The position numbers and the translations under genes were made by a program. A stretch of 64,000 nt of DNA. Source: Actinomycetota bacterium. Its GTDB lineage: Bacteria; Actinomycetota; AC-67. Positions 43,365 through 51,582 of this stretch are shown here, in pieces. The notes below the pieces were generated by a model. The model was not told the origin of the DNA. It made no database searches and saw nothing but the letters and a program-made list of their open reading frames with translations. Location of the stretch: assembly GCA_041658565.1 (NCBI GenBank), contig JBAZZY010000010.1, forward strand, positions 1 through 64,000, in the 5' to 3' direction. Position 1 is the first letter of the stretch, and the number at the start of each line of letters is the position of its first letter.

Positions 43365-43519
43365 CATCCCCCACGAAGCGTCACAACAAGAGAGTCCGGC
43401 CACCCAGGAAGATCGTTCGCCCAGGTCGAATGGGGCCACAGTGGATCATCGGCTCCATCGCCCTGGCGGCGGTCATCCTGGTCACAGGGATCCTGCTACT
43501 GGTGGTTCAGCCTCGATAA
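43361..43519 (+). CDS. Small single-helix membrane protein
   Basis: 52 residues from a GTG at 43361 overlapping the carboxyltransferase stop (GTGA). A strongly basic N-terminus (TKRHNKRVRPPRKIVRPGR) is followed by one membrane helix (WIIGSIALAAVILVTGILLL). Translational coupling and sensible composition support a real gene. Function unknown. Confidence 0.6.
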   Translation: MTSPTKRHNKRVRPPRKIVRPGRMGPQWIIGSIALAAVILVTGILLLVVQPR

Positions 43520-43591
43520 CCGCGCTTCGGGTCAGCGCCCAAGTTGCCGATAGACTCCGCAGGTAGCAACGGGTATGCGGAGGACGCAACG

Positions 43592-44476
43592 ATGATGAAG
43601 CCCGACCTCGACCGGGTTCGCGACGACGCCGTCGCGGCGAGCCGAGTCCTGAAGCGTGCAGCGCTACGTCCGCGCACGTATCCGGGATTCGCTCGCGAAA
43701 TCGCTCGGGTCGGCATGCACCTTGCCATGTATCCCGCCGGCGTGGTGTCCGACGCGCTCAAGATCGACAACGTCGTGCGCCTCGGCGATGGCTACAACTC
43801 GCGAACTCCGCTGCGCTACCTCGAACCTGAAGCAGCGTCCATGCCGATCATTCTGGTCCACGGCGCAATGCACAATCAAAGTGCTTTCACGGCCATCAAG
43901 CGCGCACTGCGGCGCTACGGCTTCCGCAACGTCTACACGATGAACTACAACATGATCGGCCGCGATGTCGAGCAACTGGCCGCGCAGTTGTCCAAACACG
44001 TTCAAGAGATCATGCACCGCACGCAAGCGTTGGGCGTGCATCTAGTCTGCCACTCGCTCGGCGGCGTCGTCGCGCGCTACTACATCCAGGAACTCGGCGG
44101 CGACGAGTTCGTACACACGTGCGTGACTATCGGCTCGCCGCACAAGGGAACCCACGCAGCGCTTGTCGGACGAGGGGCGATGCGCCAACTCCGGCCGCAC
44201 TCACCCCTGTACGACCAACTTGCTCGCTCGACACGCGAGATGCCGGTGAAGTGGGTGTGCTTCTACTCGAACCTGGATTCGCTTGTCTTGCCGTCCTCAA
44301 ACGCCAAGCTCGAAGAGCCCGAACTACACGCGACAAACATCCTGGTCAAAGACCATGGGCACTTGAGTCTGCTGTCGTCGCGGGCCGTCATTCGCCGGAT
44401 CGCCGACGCACTGGCACGCATGGGGGATGAGAAGCCGGTCGACCAAGCACCTGAAACGGTGACGCACCGCGCCTGA
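43592..44476 (+). CDS. Alpha/beta-hydrolase lipase
   Basis: About 294 residues from the ATG at 43592, with GGAGG eight bases upstream. Oxyanion strand MPIILVHGAMHNQSAF, nucleophile elbow VCHSLGGVVARYY, and late VKDHGHLSLL are typical of the triacylglycerol lipase/PGAP1-like branch. There is no evident signal peptide, although an N-terminal amphipathic region may associate with membrane. It converges on mgtC with a 2-bp gap. Confidence 0.85.
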   Translation: MMKPDLDRVRDDAVAASRVLKRAALRPRTYPGFAREIARVGMHLAMYPAGVVSDALKIDNVVRLGDGYNSRTPLRYLEPEAASMPIILVHGAMHNQSAFTAIKRALRRYGFRNVYTMNYNMIGRDVEQLAAQLSKHVQEIMHRTQALGVHLVCHSLGGVVARYYIQELGGDEFVHTCVTIGSPHKGTHAALVGRGAMRQLRPHSPLYDQLARSTREMPVKWVCFYSNLDSLVLPSSNAKLEEPELHATNILVKDHGHLSLLSSRAVIRRIADALARMGDEKPVDQAPETVTHRA

Positions 44477-44478
44477 GA

Positions 44479-44937
44479 CTACTCGTCCCCGCTGCTGCGA
44501 CGACCCGGACGCTGCAAACGCCGCTCGACCGGCTTGAGCGCAAGCGAAACCAACACGATGCCGACGGCGGTCCCGGCTCCCACGTAGAAGCCGAAGCCCA
44601 CAGCAAGTCCCACCGCGGCCGTCACCCACAGGCTCGTCGCGGTGGTCAGCCCTCGAACGGACCCCCCGTGACGCAGGATCGCACCTCCGCCGATGAACCC
44701 GATGCCGACCACGACCTGTGCGGCGATGCGAGTGGGGTCGATCCCGGCCACCGAAGTTCCCGCAGGGCCGAGAAACCCGTAGACCGACACCAAGGTGAAC
44801 AAACACGCGCCGACAGAAACCAGCGTGTGGGTTCGAAGCCCCGCGGGGTGATCACGTAACTCGCGCTCCAGCCCTACCAGGGCGCCGAGCACACCGGCCA
44901 CCAAGAGCCGGAAGACAACGTCGAAGTCGCCGATCAT
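44479..44937 (-). CDS. MgtC/SapB family membrane protein
   Basis: 152 residues with four to five membrane segments. The family signature is clear: LVGLERELRDHPAGLRTHTL, then VGIGFIGGGAILRHGG and VRGLTTATSLWVTAAVGLA. Members help cells cope with low Mg2+ or acid, partly through ATP synthase. It overlaps the LysM gene by 4 bp, which may connect it to envelope functions. Confidence 0.92.
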   Translation of the reverse strand: MIGDFDVVFRLLVAGVLGALVGLERELRDHPAGLRTHTLVSVGACLFTLVSVYGFLGPAGTSVAGIDPTRIAAQVVVGIGFIGGGAILRHGGSVRGLTTATSLWVTAAVGLAVGFGFYVGAGTAVGIVLVSLALKPVERRLQRPGRRSSGDE

Positions 44938-45557
44938 CTCTCGGGAAGCACGAGGTCCCAGCCGGGTCGGATCACATCGGGGTTGAGAAACCGAGAGCCG
45001 GCCTCAAGCGAGCGGCCTCGGTTACGTTCCCAGATATCCGGCCAGCGCGTGGGATCGCCAAGTTCCCGCCCGGCGATCCTCCACAACGAGTCCCCCGGGG
45101 CCACGGCGACTGAGGGCACCGCTGAAGCAGCAATCGGAGCGACAACCGTCGAAGGCGCGACCACACGAGAAACCGTCACCGAACGGCCCGGCACGGGCTG
45201 CACGGTCGCGGTGCCCCGAGCCGCCGCAGTCACAAGCGTCATCGCCAGCAGGACGACAAGCGCGGCCGCGGTTCCAAGGCGGCCTCCAAGTCTGCGTCGA
45301 CTACGGCGCGCCGGAATCGGGGCGGGGAACACCCCCACAGCGGCCTTCGCCGGAGCAGGAGCAGGAGCCCGCGCCTCGGCCGCAAGCCGGGGAGCCGGAG
45401 TGAAATCGACCCGAGAATCGGCCTCCCAGGCTTCCAGCGCACGCGAAACCGCGTCCGAGGACAAGGGCACGCCGACGACGTGTCGATCGGCCTTGAGCAA
45501 ATGCAGTGCGGGTGCGTGCCGGACGTCAACGCCAACAAGGAGCGCCTCGCCGTTCAT
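44934..45557 (-). CDS. Membrane-anchored LysM-domain protein
   Basis: 207 residues. A cytoplasmic N-terminal part of about 90 residues, rich in Ala/Pro, leads to one membrane helix (GTAAALVVLLAMTLVTAA). A linker precedes a C-terminal LysM domain (VAPGDSLWRIAGRELGDPTRW, WDLVLPER) that binds peptidoglycan. The layout matches single-LysM proteins near lexA in mycobacteria (Rv2719c type), some of which respond to DNA damage. A near-consensus SOS-like box lies about 120 bp upstream. Confidence 0.82.
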   Translation of the reverse strand: MNGEALLVGVDVRHAPALHLLKADRHVVGVPLSSDAVSRALEAWEADSRVDFTPAPRLAAEARAPAPAPAKAAVGVFPAPIPARRSRRRLGGRLGTAAALVVLLAMTLVTAAARGTATVQPVPGRSVTVSRVVAPSTVVAPIAASAVPSVAVAPGDSLWRIAGRELGDPTRWPDIWERNRGRSLEAGSRFLNPDVIRPGWDLVLPER

Positions 45558-45677
45558 GGTTTCCCCTTCTTCTTTGGGGTTGGTCCACCGACGGTTCGCT
45601 CCGCTTCGCTATGTCCGAAACCGTGCCTGCGGGGAACCCCCGACAGAACGCCCAGTCACGGACAGGCTCCACTTTAG

Positions 45678-45689
45678 GAACACGAGTTA
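45678..45689. promoter_or_regulatory. Weak SOS (LexA)-like box upstream of the LysM gene
   Basis: GAACACGAGTTA matches the actinobacterial GAAC-N4-GTTC form except for its last base. It lies upstream of a LysM protein gene and 71 bp before the 3' end of the pcrA/uvrD helicase gene. A chance match is quite possible. Confidence 0.3.
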
Positions 45690-45759
45690 ACAAGTCAAGC
45701 ATCCTGGAACTTCACTCACACCACGATGCGTGAGCGTTCAACCACGGACAGTGGCCGGG

Positions 45760-48021
45760 CTACGCCTTCTTCAGAGGGGCGTAGGCGAGCAAGAGGCGCT
45801 TGGCGCCTTCTCCGGGGAAGTTCACCGTCGCCTCAGCGTTTGTTCCCGAGCCGCCGACCGACACGACGATCCCTCGTCCGAACCGGTCGTGGAAGACCTC
45901 TTCTCCAACCGTGACGTGAAGCGCCGTGCCGGGTCCGGTCGAGGCGCGCGCCGGAGCCACGTGGGCGCGCGCGGGCACGGACGGCGCGCGCGCCGCGGGA
46001 ACCGACGATCGCCCCCCAAATGAACTCGGGGCGACGGACACGGGCTCGTCCTCTTCGCCAATGTCCTCGAGCAAGCCCTCGGGGATCTCGGCGAGAAATC
46101 TCGACGGGGGGTTGTAGTTGGTGCCGCCCCACAGGGTCCGGCACCACGCGTGGGTCAGCACGAGGCGCTCGCGCGCGCGCGTGATCCCGACGTAGCACAG
46201 GCGCCGCTCCTCCTCGAGCTGATCCGGGTCCGTCATCGAGCGGATGTGAGGGAAGATCCCCTCCTCCAATCCAGTCACGAAGACCACGGGGAACTCCAGC
46301 CCCTTGGCGTTGTGCAGGGTCATCATGGTGACCCTTCCCTCGTCGGCGACGACCTCGTCGGCGTCGCTCACCAGTGACACCTGCTCAAGGAACCCGCGCG
46401 CGCCGCCTTCGGGGTTCTCCGCGGCGTACGTCGCCGCCGTTCCGACCAACTCCTGCAAGTTCTCGATTCGGCCCTGGGACTCGATGGTGTTCTCGGCTTC
46501 GAGTTCGGCGAGATACCCGCTGGCCTCGATCGCGCGCTGGAGCATCTCGGACGGCCCGGCGTCGGCCTCGGCCATTTCGCGCAGCGAGCGTGCGAGGGAG
46601 CCGAACTCGGTAACGGCGCCGCGTGCGCGCGCCGACAACCCCGACTCGTCCACGCGGTCGACCGCGTCGCTCACGGTGACGCCCTGGGCGCGCGCGAACT
46701 GCACGAGGGTTGCGACCGTCTGATCCCCAATCCCGCGCTTGGGAACGTTGACGATCCGGCGCAGCGACACCTCGTCGGCAGGGTTGACCGCCAGGCGCAA
46801 ATACGCGAGCGCGTCCTTGACCTCCTTGCGCTCGTAGAACTTCAGCGACCCGATGATTCGGTAAGAGATCCCGAAGCGAGTGAAGGCTTCTTCCAGAGCG
46901 CGCGACTGCGCGTTGGTCCGGTAGAACACCGCGACATCGCCGAACGCGCGATCTTCCTCGTCACGAAGTCGATCGATCTCGCGGCCGACGAAGGTCGCCT
47001 CGTCTCGCTCGTCGTCGGCATGAAAGCGGACGATCGGCTGCCCCTCCCCCGCGTCGGTCCACAGGTTCTTGGGCTTGCGCTGGCGATTGTGCTCGATCAC
47101 CGCGTTCGCAGCCGAAAGGATCGTCTGCGTCGAGCGGTAGTTCTGCTCGAGCACCACCACGCGCGCGTCGGGAAACACGTCTTCGAAACGCAGCACGTTG
47201 CGGAAGTCGGCGCCGCGGAAGGCGTACACACTTTGGTCGGCGTCGCCGACGACGCAGATGTTGCGGTCCCTCCCGGCGAGCATTCGCACCAGTTCGAACT
47301 GCGCAGCGTTGGTGTCCTGGAATTCGTCGATGAGCACGTGCCGGAAGCGATCCTGGTACTGCTCCAACACATCGGGGAACAAGCGGAACAGATGCACGAC
47401 GTTCAGGATCATGTCATCGAAGTCCATCGCATTCGCCTTGCGCAACCGCTCCTGATACATGCGATAGACGTCTGCGATCTGACGCTCCAGGAAGTTCGAC
47501 GCGCGCTCGGCGAACGCGTCCTCGTCGAGCATCTCGTCCTTGGCGCGGCCGATGGCATTCGCGAACGAGCGCACCGGGAAGCGCTTGAGGTCGACCTCCA
47601 ACTCGCGCATGCAGTACGCCAGCAGACGCTCCGAGTCGCCCGAGTCGTAGATCGTGAAGTTGGACGTGTAGCCCAGGCGCACGCCCTCGCGACGAAGGAT
47701 GCGGCCACACGCCGCGTGGAAAGTCATGACCCACATCGCCGTCCCCAGCCGGTCCCCGACCAGACGTCCGACGCGCTCGCGCATCTCTTGCGCGGCCTTG
47801 TTGGTGAAGGTGATCGCCAGCACCGAGAACGGCGAGGCGCCGCGCGCGCGGATCAGGTGCGCAATCCGATGAGTAAGCACCCGGGTCTTCCCCGAGCCCG
47901 CTCCGGCAACAATGAGCAGCGGGCCGTCGCCATACTCGACGGCCTCTCGCTGACCGGGATTCAGTCCACCGAGCAATGCATCGCCCGCGGAGAACAAGGG
48001 GGTGGGTTCCACTGTCGCCAT
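45760..48021 (-). CDS. pcrA: UvrD/PcrA-type DNA helicase
   Basis: 753 residues, the usual PcrA size. SF1A motifs in order: the Q-motif region LNPGQREAV, Walker A GAGSGKTRVLTHRI, LAITFTNKAAQEMR, Walker B LIDEFQDTNAAQF, VVGDADQSVYAFRGAD, LEQNYRSTQTIL, FYRTNAQSRALEEAF, TMMTLHNAKGLEFPVVF and CYVGITRARERL. It acts in excision repair and in clearing recombination or replication blocks. The C-terminal tail has an Ala/Pro linker and a short tudor-like region (GEEVFHDRFGRGIVVSV). Confidence 0.95.
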   Translation of the reverse strand: MATVEPTPLFSAGDALLGGLNPGQREAVEYGDGPLLIVAGAGSGKTRVLTHRIAHLIRARGASPFSVLAITFTNKAAQEMRERVGRLVGDRLGTAMWVMTFHAACGRILRREGVRLGYTSNFTIYDSGDSERLLAYCMRELEVDLKRFPVRSFANAIGRAKDEMLDEDAFAERASNFLERQIADVYRMYQERLRKANAMDFDDMILNVVHLFRLFPDVLEQYQDRFRHVLIDEFQDTNAAQFELVRMLAGRDRNICVVGDADQSVYAFRGADFRNVLRFEDVFPDARVVVLEQNYRSTQTILSAANAVIEHNRQRKPKNLWTDAGEGQPIVRFHADDERDEATFVGREIDRLRDEEDRAFGDVAVFYRTNAQSRALEEAFTRFGISYRIIGSLKFYERKEVKDALAYLRLAVNPADEVSLRRIVNVPKRGIGDQTVATLVQFARAQGVTVSDAVDRVDESGLSARARGAVTEFGSLARSLREMAEADAGPSEMLQRAIEASGYLAELEAENTIESQGRIENLQELVGTAATYAAENPEGGARGFLEQVSLVSDADEVVADEGRVTMMTLHNAKGLEFPVVFVTGLEEGIFPHIRSMTDPDQLEEERRLCYVGITRARERLVLTHAWCRTLWGGTNYNPPSRFLAEIPEGLLEDIGEEDEPVSVAPSSFGGRSSVPAARAPSVPARAHVAPARASTGPGTALHVTVGEEVFHDRFGRGIVVSVGGSGTNAEATVNFPGEGAKRLLLAYAPLKKA

Positions 48022-48085
48022 TATCGCCGACCCGCTCGGGGCGCGCGCCGCCTCGGAATCAACTCGGCGGCCCCACTTGCGGGCG

Positions 48086-49630
48086 CTACTCCCACTCGAT
48101 GGTCGCCGGAGGCTTCGACGTGATGTCGTACGCCACGCGGTTGACGCCCGGAACTTCGGCGATGATCCTCGACGCCATTCGCTCCAACAGGTCGTAGGGC
48201 AGACGAGCCCAGTCGGCCGTCATCGCGTCTTCGCTCGTGACCGCCCGGATGACGATCGGGTGCGCGTACGAGCGTTCGTCACCCATGACGCCGACGGTAC
48301 GCACATCGGGCAAGATCGCAAAAGACTGCCACAACTCGCGCATCAGTCCCGCTTTGCGAACCTCGTCGAGCACGACCGCGTCTGCTCCGCGCAAGATCTC
48401 CAGCTTCTCCGCGTCCACATCACCAATCACGCGAATCGCAAGGCCCGGCCCCGGAAACGGTTGCCGCCAGACGATCTCGTCGGGAAGCCCCATCTCCTCA
48501 CCGATCGCCCGAACTTCGTCCTTGAACAAATTGCGCAAAGGCTCGACGAGTTCGAAGTCCATGTCCTCGGGGAGACCGCCGACGTTGTGGTGGCTCTTGA
48601 TCTTGGCTGCGTCGCGCGTGCCGGACTCGATGATGTCGGGGTACAGCGTCCCTTGGACCAAGAAGCGCGCGCCGGCGAGATCGGTGCGAGCGACTTCCTC
48701 GAACACCCGGATGAACTCCTCGCCGATCGCCTTACGTTTGCGCTCGGGGTCACTGACGCCGGCCAGCCGCCCGAGGAAACGATCCTGCGCCTTCACGTGG
48801 ATCAAGTTGATTCGGAAGAGGCGCCGGAAGGTCTCCTCCACCTGTTCGGCCTCACCAGCCCGCAGGAGTCCGTGGTCGACGAAGATGCACGTGAGGTTGT
48901 CGCCGACGGCCTTGTGCACCAGCACCGCGGCCACCGAAGAATCCACGCCGCCGGAGAGCCCGCATACGATGCGCTCACTCCCCACGCGTTCGCGAACCTC
49001 GCGCACGGCTTCTTCGATGATCGAGACGCGAGTCCACACCGGCCGCGCGTCGCAGGCTTCGTAGAGGAAGTTCTTGAGCAGATCGAGTCCGCGCGGCGTG
49101 TGCGCAACCTCAGGGTGGAACTGAACTCCGTACAACCCCCGCGCGCGATCTTCGAACCCCGCCACGGGCGAGGACTCAGACGAAGCCGTCACCTGGAAGC
49201 CCTCGGGCGCGCGCACGACGACATCGCCGTGACTCATCCAAACCGTCTGCTGCTCCGGCAACCCCTTGAACAGCGAAGGCGTACCGAGCACCTGCAGGTC
49301 GGTCTTGCCGTACTCACGGGTACCGGTCTTGGCGACCTCGCCACCGAGGGCCTTGGCCATGGCCTGCTGCCCGTAGCAGATACCAAGCACAGGAATGCCC
49401 AGCTCAAAGAACTCGGGGTTCACGGCCGGAGCACCCGCCGAATAGACGCTCGCCGGACCGCCCGACAAGATCAGCCCGCGCGGCGCGCGGCGGCGGATCT
49501 CATCGACGGGAACGTCGTGAGGAAGGATCTCGGAGTAAACCTTGCACTCGCGAACGCGGCGCGCGATCAGTTGTGCGTACTGCGCGCCGTAATCGATCAC
49601 GAGAACGGAATCAAAGGAGGATGCGTCCAC
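48086..49630 (-). CDS. guaA: GMP synthase (glutamine-hydrolysing)
   Basis: 514 residues. The class I amidotransferase domain has ILSGGPASVYS, the nucleophile Cys in GICYGQQAMA and His in VQFHPEVAHT. The ATP pyrophosphatase has the PP-loop CGLSGGVDSSVAAVL, and the dimerisation domain ends in DITSKPPATIEWE. It converts XMP to GMP. It is followed 65 bp later by the helicase gene. Confidence 0.97.
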   Translation of the reverse strand: MDASSFDSVLVIDYGAQYAQLIARRVRECKVYSEILPHDVPVDEIRRRAPRGLILSGGPASVYSAGAPAVNPEFFELGIPVLGICYGQQAMAKALGGEVAKTGTREYGKTDLQVLGTPSLFKGLPEQQTVWMSHGDVVVRAPEGFQVTASSESSPVAGFEDRARGLYGVQFHPEVAHTPRGLDLLKNFLYEACDARPVWTRVSIIEEAVREVRERVGSERIVCGLSGGVDSSVAAVLVHKAVGDNLTCIFVDHGLLRAGEAEQVEETFRRLFRINLIHVKAQDRFLGRLAGVSDPERKRKAIGEEFIRVFEEVARTDLAGARFLVQGTLYPDIIESGTRDAAKIKSHHNVGGLPEDMDFELVEPLRNLFKDEVRAIGEEMGLPDEIVWRQPFPGPGLAIRVIGDVDAEKLEILRGADAVVLDEVRKAGLMRELWQSFAILPDVRTVGVMGDERSYAHPIVIRAVTSEDAMTADWARLPYDLLERMASRIIAEVPGVNRVAYDITSKPPATIEWE

Positions 49631-49674
49631 GGTGCGCGCAGTATAACGCTCGCGTGCCCGGGCCGAATCGGCCG

Positions 49675-51573
49675 CTAGCCGGCGGGGTCGGACTCCGCCC
49701 GCTCCGGCGGCACGGCCGGCCGAGGCGGCTGAGCCGGCAAGGCTTCAGCCGGGTCTCCCGGCGCGCGCGGGATCTGGGGGAGGTCGGAACGCCGGCGCTG
49801 CGGAAGCGCCGGCGCAGCGGCCGAAACCGGCAGCAACACGGTGAACGTGCTCCCACTGCCCAACTCACTTTCCAACTGGACCGACCCGCCCATCGCCAGC
49901 GCAAGTTGTCGCACGATGAACAGCCCGAGGCCTGCTCCGCCGGTCTCCATGCGCAAAGGGTCCTCGAGACGCTTGAATTTCTCGAAGATCTCTTCAGTGC
50001 GGTCCGGCGGAATGCCCCGACCCTCGTCGCGCACTCTGATCTGTATCCACTTCCCCGTCTGCTCAGCCTCGACGTCGACCGGAGCCCCATCGTCGGAGAA
50101 CTTCACGGCGTTAGAGACCAGGTTGGCAACGACCTGCTCGATTCGAATCGCATCACCCAGGACCGTGAGGTCCTCCGCCGCCTGAAAGCGGAACTCCCGC
50201 GAGGGGTGCGAGACGCGGAACGACCGCAGCGCGCGCTCGACCACCGGAACGACCGCAACCGGTTGCCGATTGACCTCCGGCATCCGCCGCTCGTCGGTGT
50301 TCGCGATCCGCGACGCCAGCAGCATGTCCTCAACCAGCCGCGCCATGTGATCGGTCCGCTCCAGAATGGACTGCACGGCTTCGCGGCGACGCTCGCTCGG
50401 CAAATCGTCCATGCGGCGAAGCAACAACGACGCGTATCCCTTGATCGGCGTGAGCGGAGTCCGCAACTCGTGCGAGACCGTCGAGAAGAAGTCGTCCTTC
50501 AACCGATCGACTTCGCGCTGCCGGGTCACGTCGGTGACGACCAAGACATCAAAGGTCAGCTCTCCGCGCTCGTCGAACCCAGGTCCGTGTTGAACGCGCA
50601 GCCAACGCGGAGTCCCGTCGGCAGCGATGATCTCGATGTCGACCGGCTCGCCCTCAGCGGAAACGTCGATCGTAAGCCACTGGCCGAAGACACCCTTGCC
50701 TCGCAGCAGATAGGACAGCGCTTTGCCGGTCGCTTCCTCGCGCGACACGCCGGTCGCGCGCTCCATCGAAGGGCTCCACAAAAGGACGGCCCCCGACGCA
50801 TCGGCAAGCACGATCCCTTCGCTCGAATGCTCCAGAATCCGGCCGAGCTTGGTGGACTCCTCCTCCATCTTGCGCGACAGTTCCTTCTCTTTGACCCAGC
50901 CTCCAAATGCCAGGTGCAGAGCAAGCGTCGGGGCGAGAACGGCCGGCAACAACTCGGGCCGCGTCAGATACAGGGACACCGCCACCATCCCGACCGCCGA
51001 GTTGCCAAGACCGAGGGAGAACGACATCCCCCCCTCCTCCGCGAGAACCTTCCGCAGCGGACGATCGGTCGTCGCGGCGATGATGGCCGAGATCGTCACC
51101 AAGTTGCCGGCCGTGAAGATCGCCATCCCGGCCACGATCGCAAGCAACCCGGCCGTCGAATCGAAGTCCCCACCGCCGAAGGTGTGGTACAGCCCGATGG
51201 CCGGGACGATCCCGACCGCGTACTGACCCAGGTTGAAGATGAACTTAACTAGTGGCCGGCGCCGAATCACGAGCGCCACGGCGAGCCCGCCGATCGAAAC
51301 CAACGCCGCCATCGAGGCCGGCAGCAGCACGATGTCGGCAACGACCGCCAGTTCGAACAACGTGAGCATCTCGGCCGACCGGCCGTGGCGATAGCGGATC
51401 GCGACGAGTTCCGACACTGCCGTCAAGCCGAGCAGAAGCCCGGCCTGATGCGCCGATGTCCCCGAGAACGACGGCGGATCGGCGAGACACGCGGCCGCCA
51501 AGGCAACGGCCCCGCCGATCGACACTGCCCAGATGAGAAGAGTTGTGGCTTGTAGCTGTCTCCCCCGAGTCAC
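49675..51573 (-). CDS. Membrane PAS-domain histidine kinase with the shared N-terminal membrane domain
   Basis: 632 residues. Residues 1 to about 220 form a multi-helix membrane domain carrying RRRPLVKFIFNLGQYAVG, similar to that of the GGDEF-EAL protein at 32610-35183. A PAS domain follows (LEHSSEGIVLADASGAVL). HisKA has its phospho-His in TVSHELRTPLTPIKGY near residue 366. The HATPase has NLVSNAVKFS, DEGRGI and GGAGLGLFIV. The C-terminus is a Pro/Ala-rich tail. It is the third gene of a response regulator-subtilase-kinase operon, starting 9 bp after the subtilase stop. Confidence 0.93.
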   Translation of the reverse strand: MTRGRQLQATTLLIWAVSIGGAVALAAACLADPPSFSGTSAHQAGLLLGLTAVSELVAIRYRHGRSAEMLTLFELAVVADIVLLPASMAALVSIGGLAVALVIRRRPLVKFIFNLGQYAVGIVPAIGLYHTFGGGDFDSTAGLLAIVAGMAIFTAGNLVTISAIIAATTDRPLRKVLAEEGGMSFSLGLGNSAVGMVAVSLYLTRPELLPAVLAPTLALHLAFGGWVKEKELSRKMEEESTKLGRILEHSSEGIVLADASGAVLLWSPSMERATGVSREEATGKALSYLLRGKGVFGQWLTIDVSAEGEPVDIEIIAADGTPRWLRVQHGPGFDERGELTFDVLVVTDVTRQREVDRLKDDFFSTVSHELRTPLTPIKGYASLLLRRMDDLPSERRREAVQSILERTDHMARLVEDMLLASRIANTDERRMPEVNRQPVAVVPVVERALRSFRVSHPSREFRFQAAEDLTVLGDAIRIEQVVANLVSNAVKFSDDGAPVDVEAEQTGKWIQIRVRDEGRGIPPDRTEEIFEKFKRLEDPLRMETGGAGLGLFIVRQLALAMGGSVQLESELGSGSTFTVLLPVSAAAPALPQRRRSDLPQIPRAPGDPAEALPAQPPRPAVPPERAESDPAG

Positions 51574-51582
51574 GAGTGCAGC

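Noticed and set aside
45760..48123. Large plus-strand ORFs opposite pcrA and guaA
   Set aside because: Antisense shadows caused by high GC; the minus strand carries all helicase and amidotransferase motifs.
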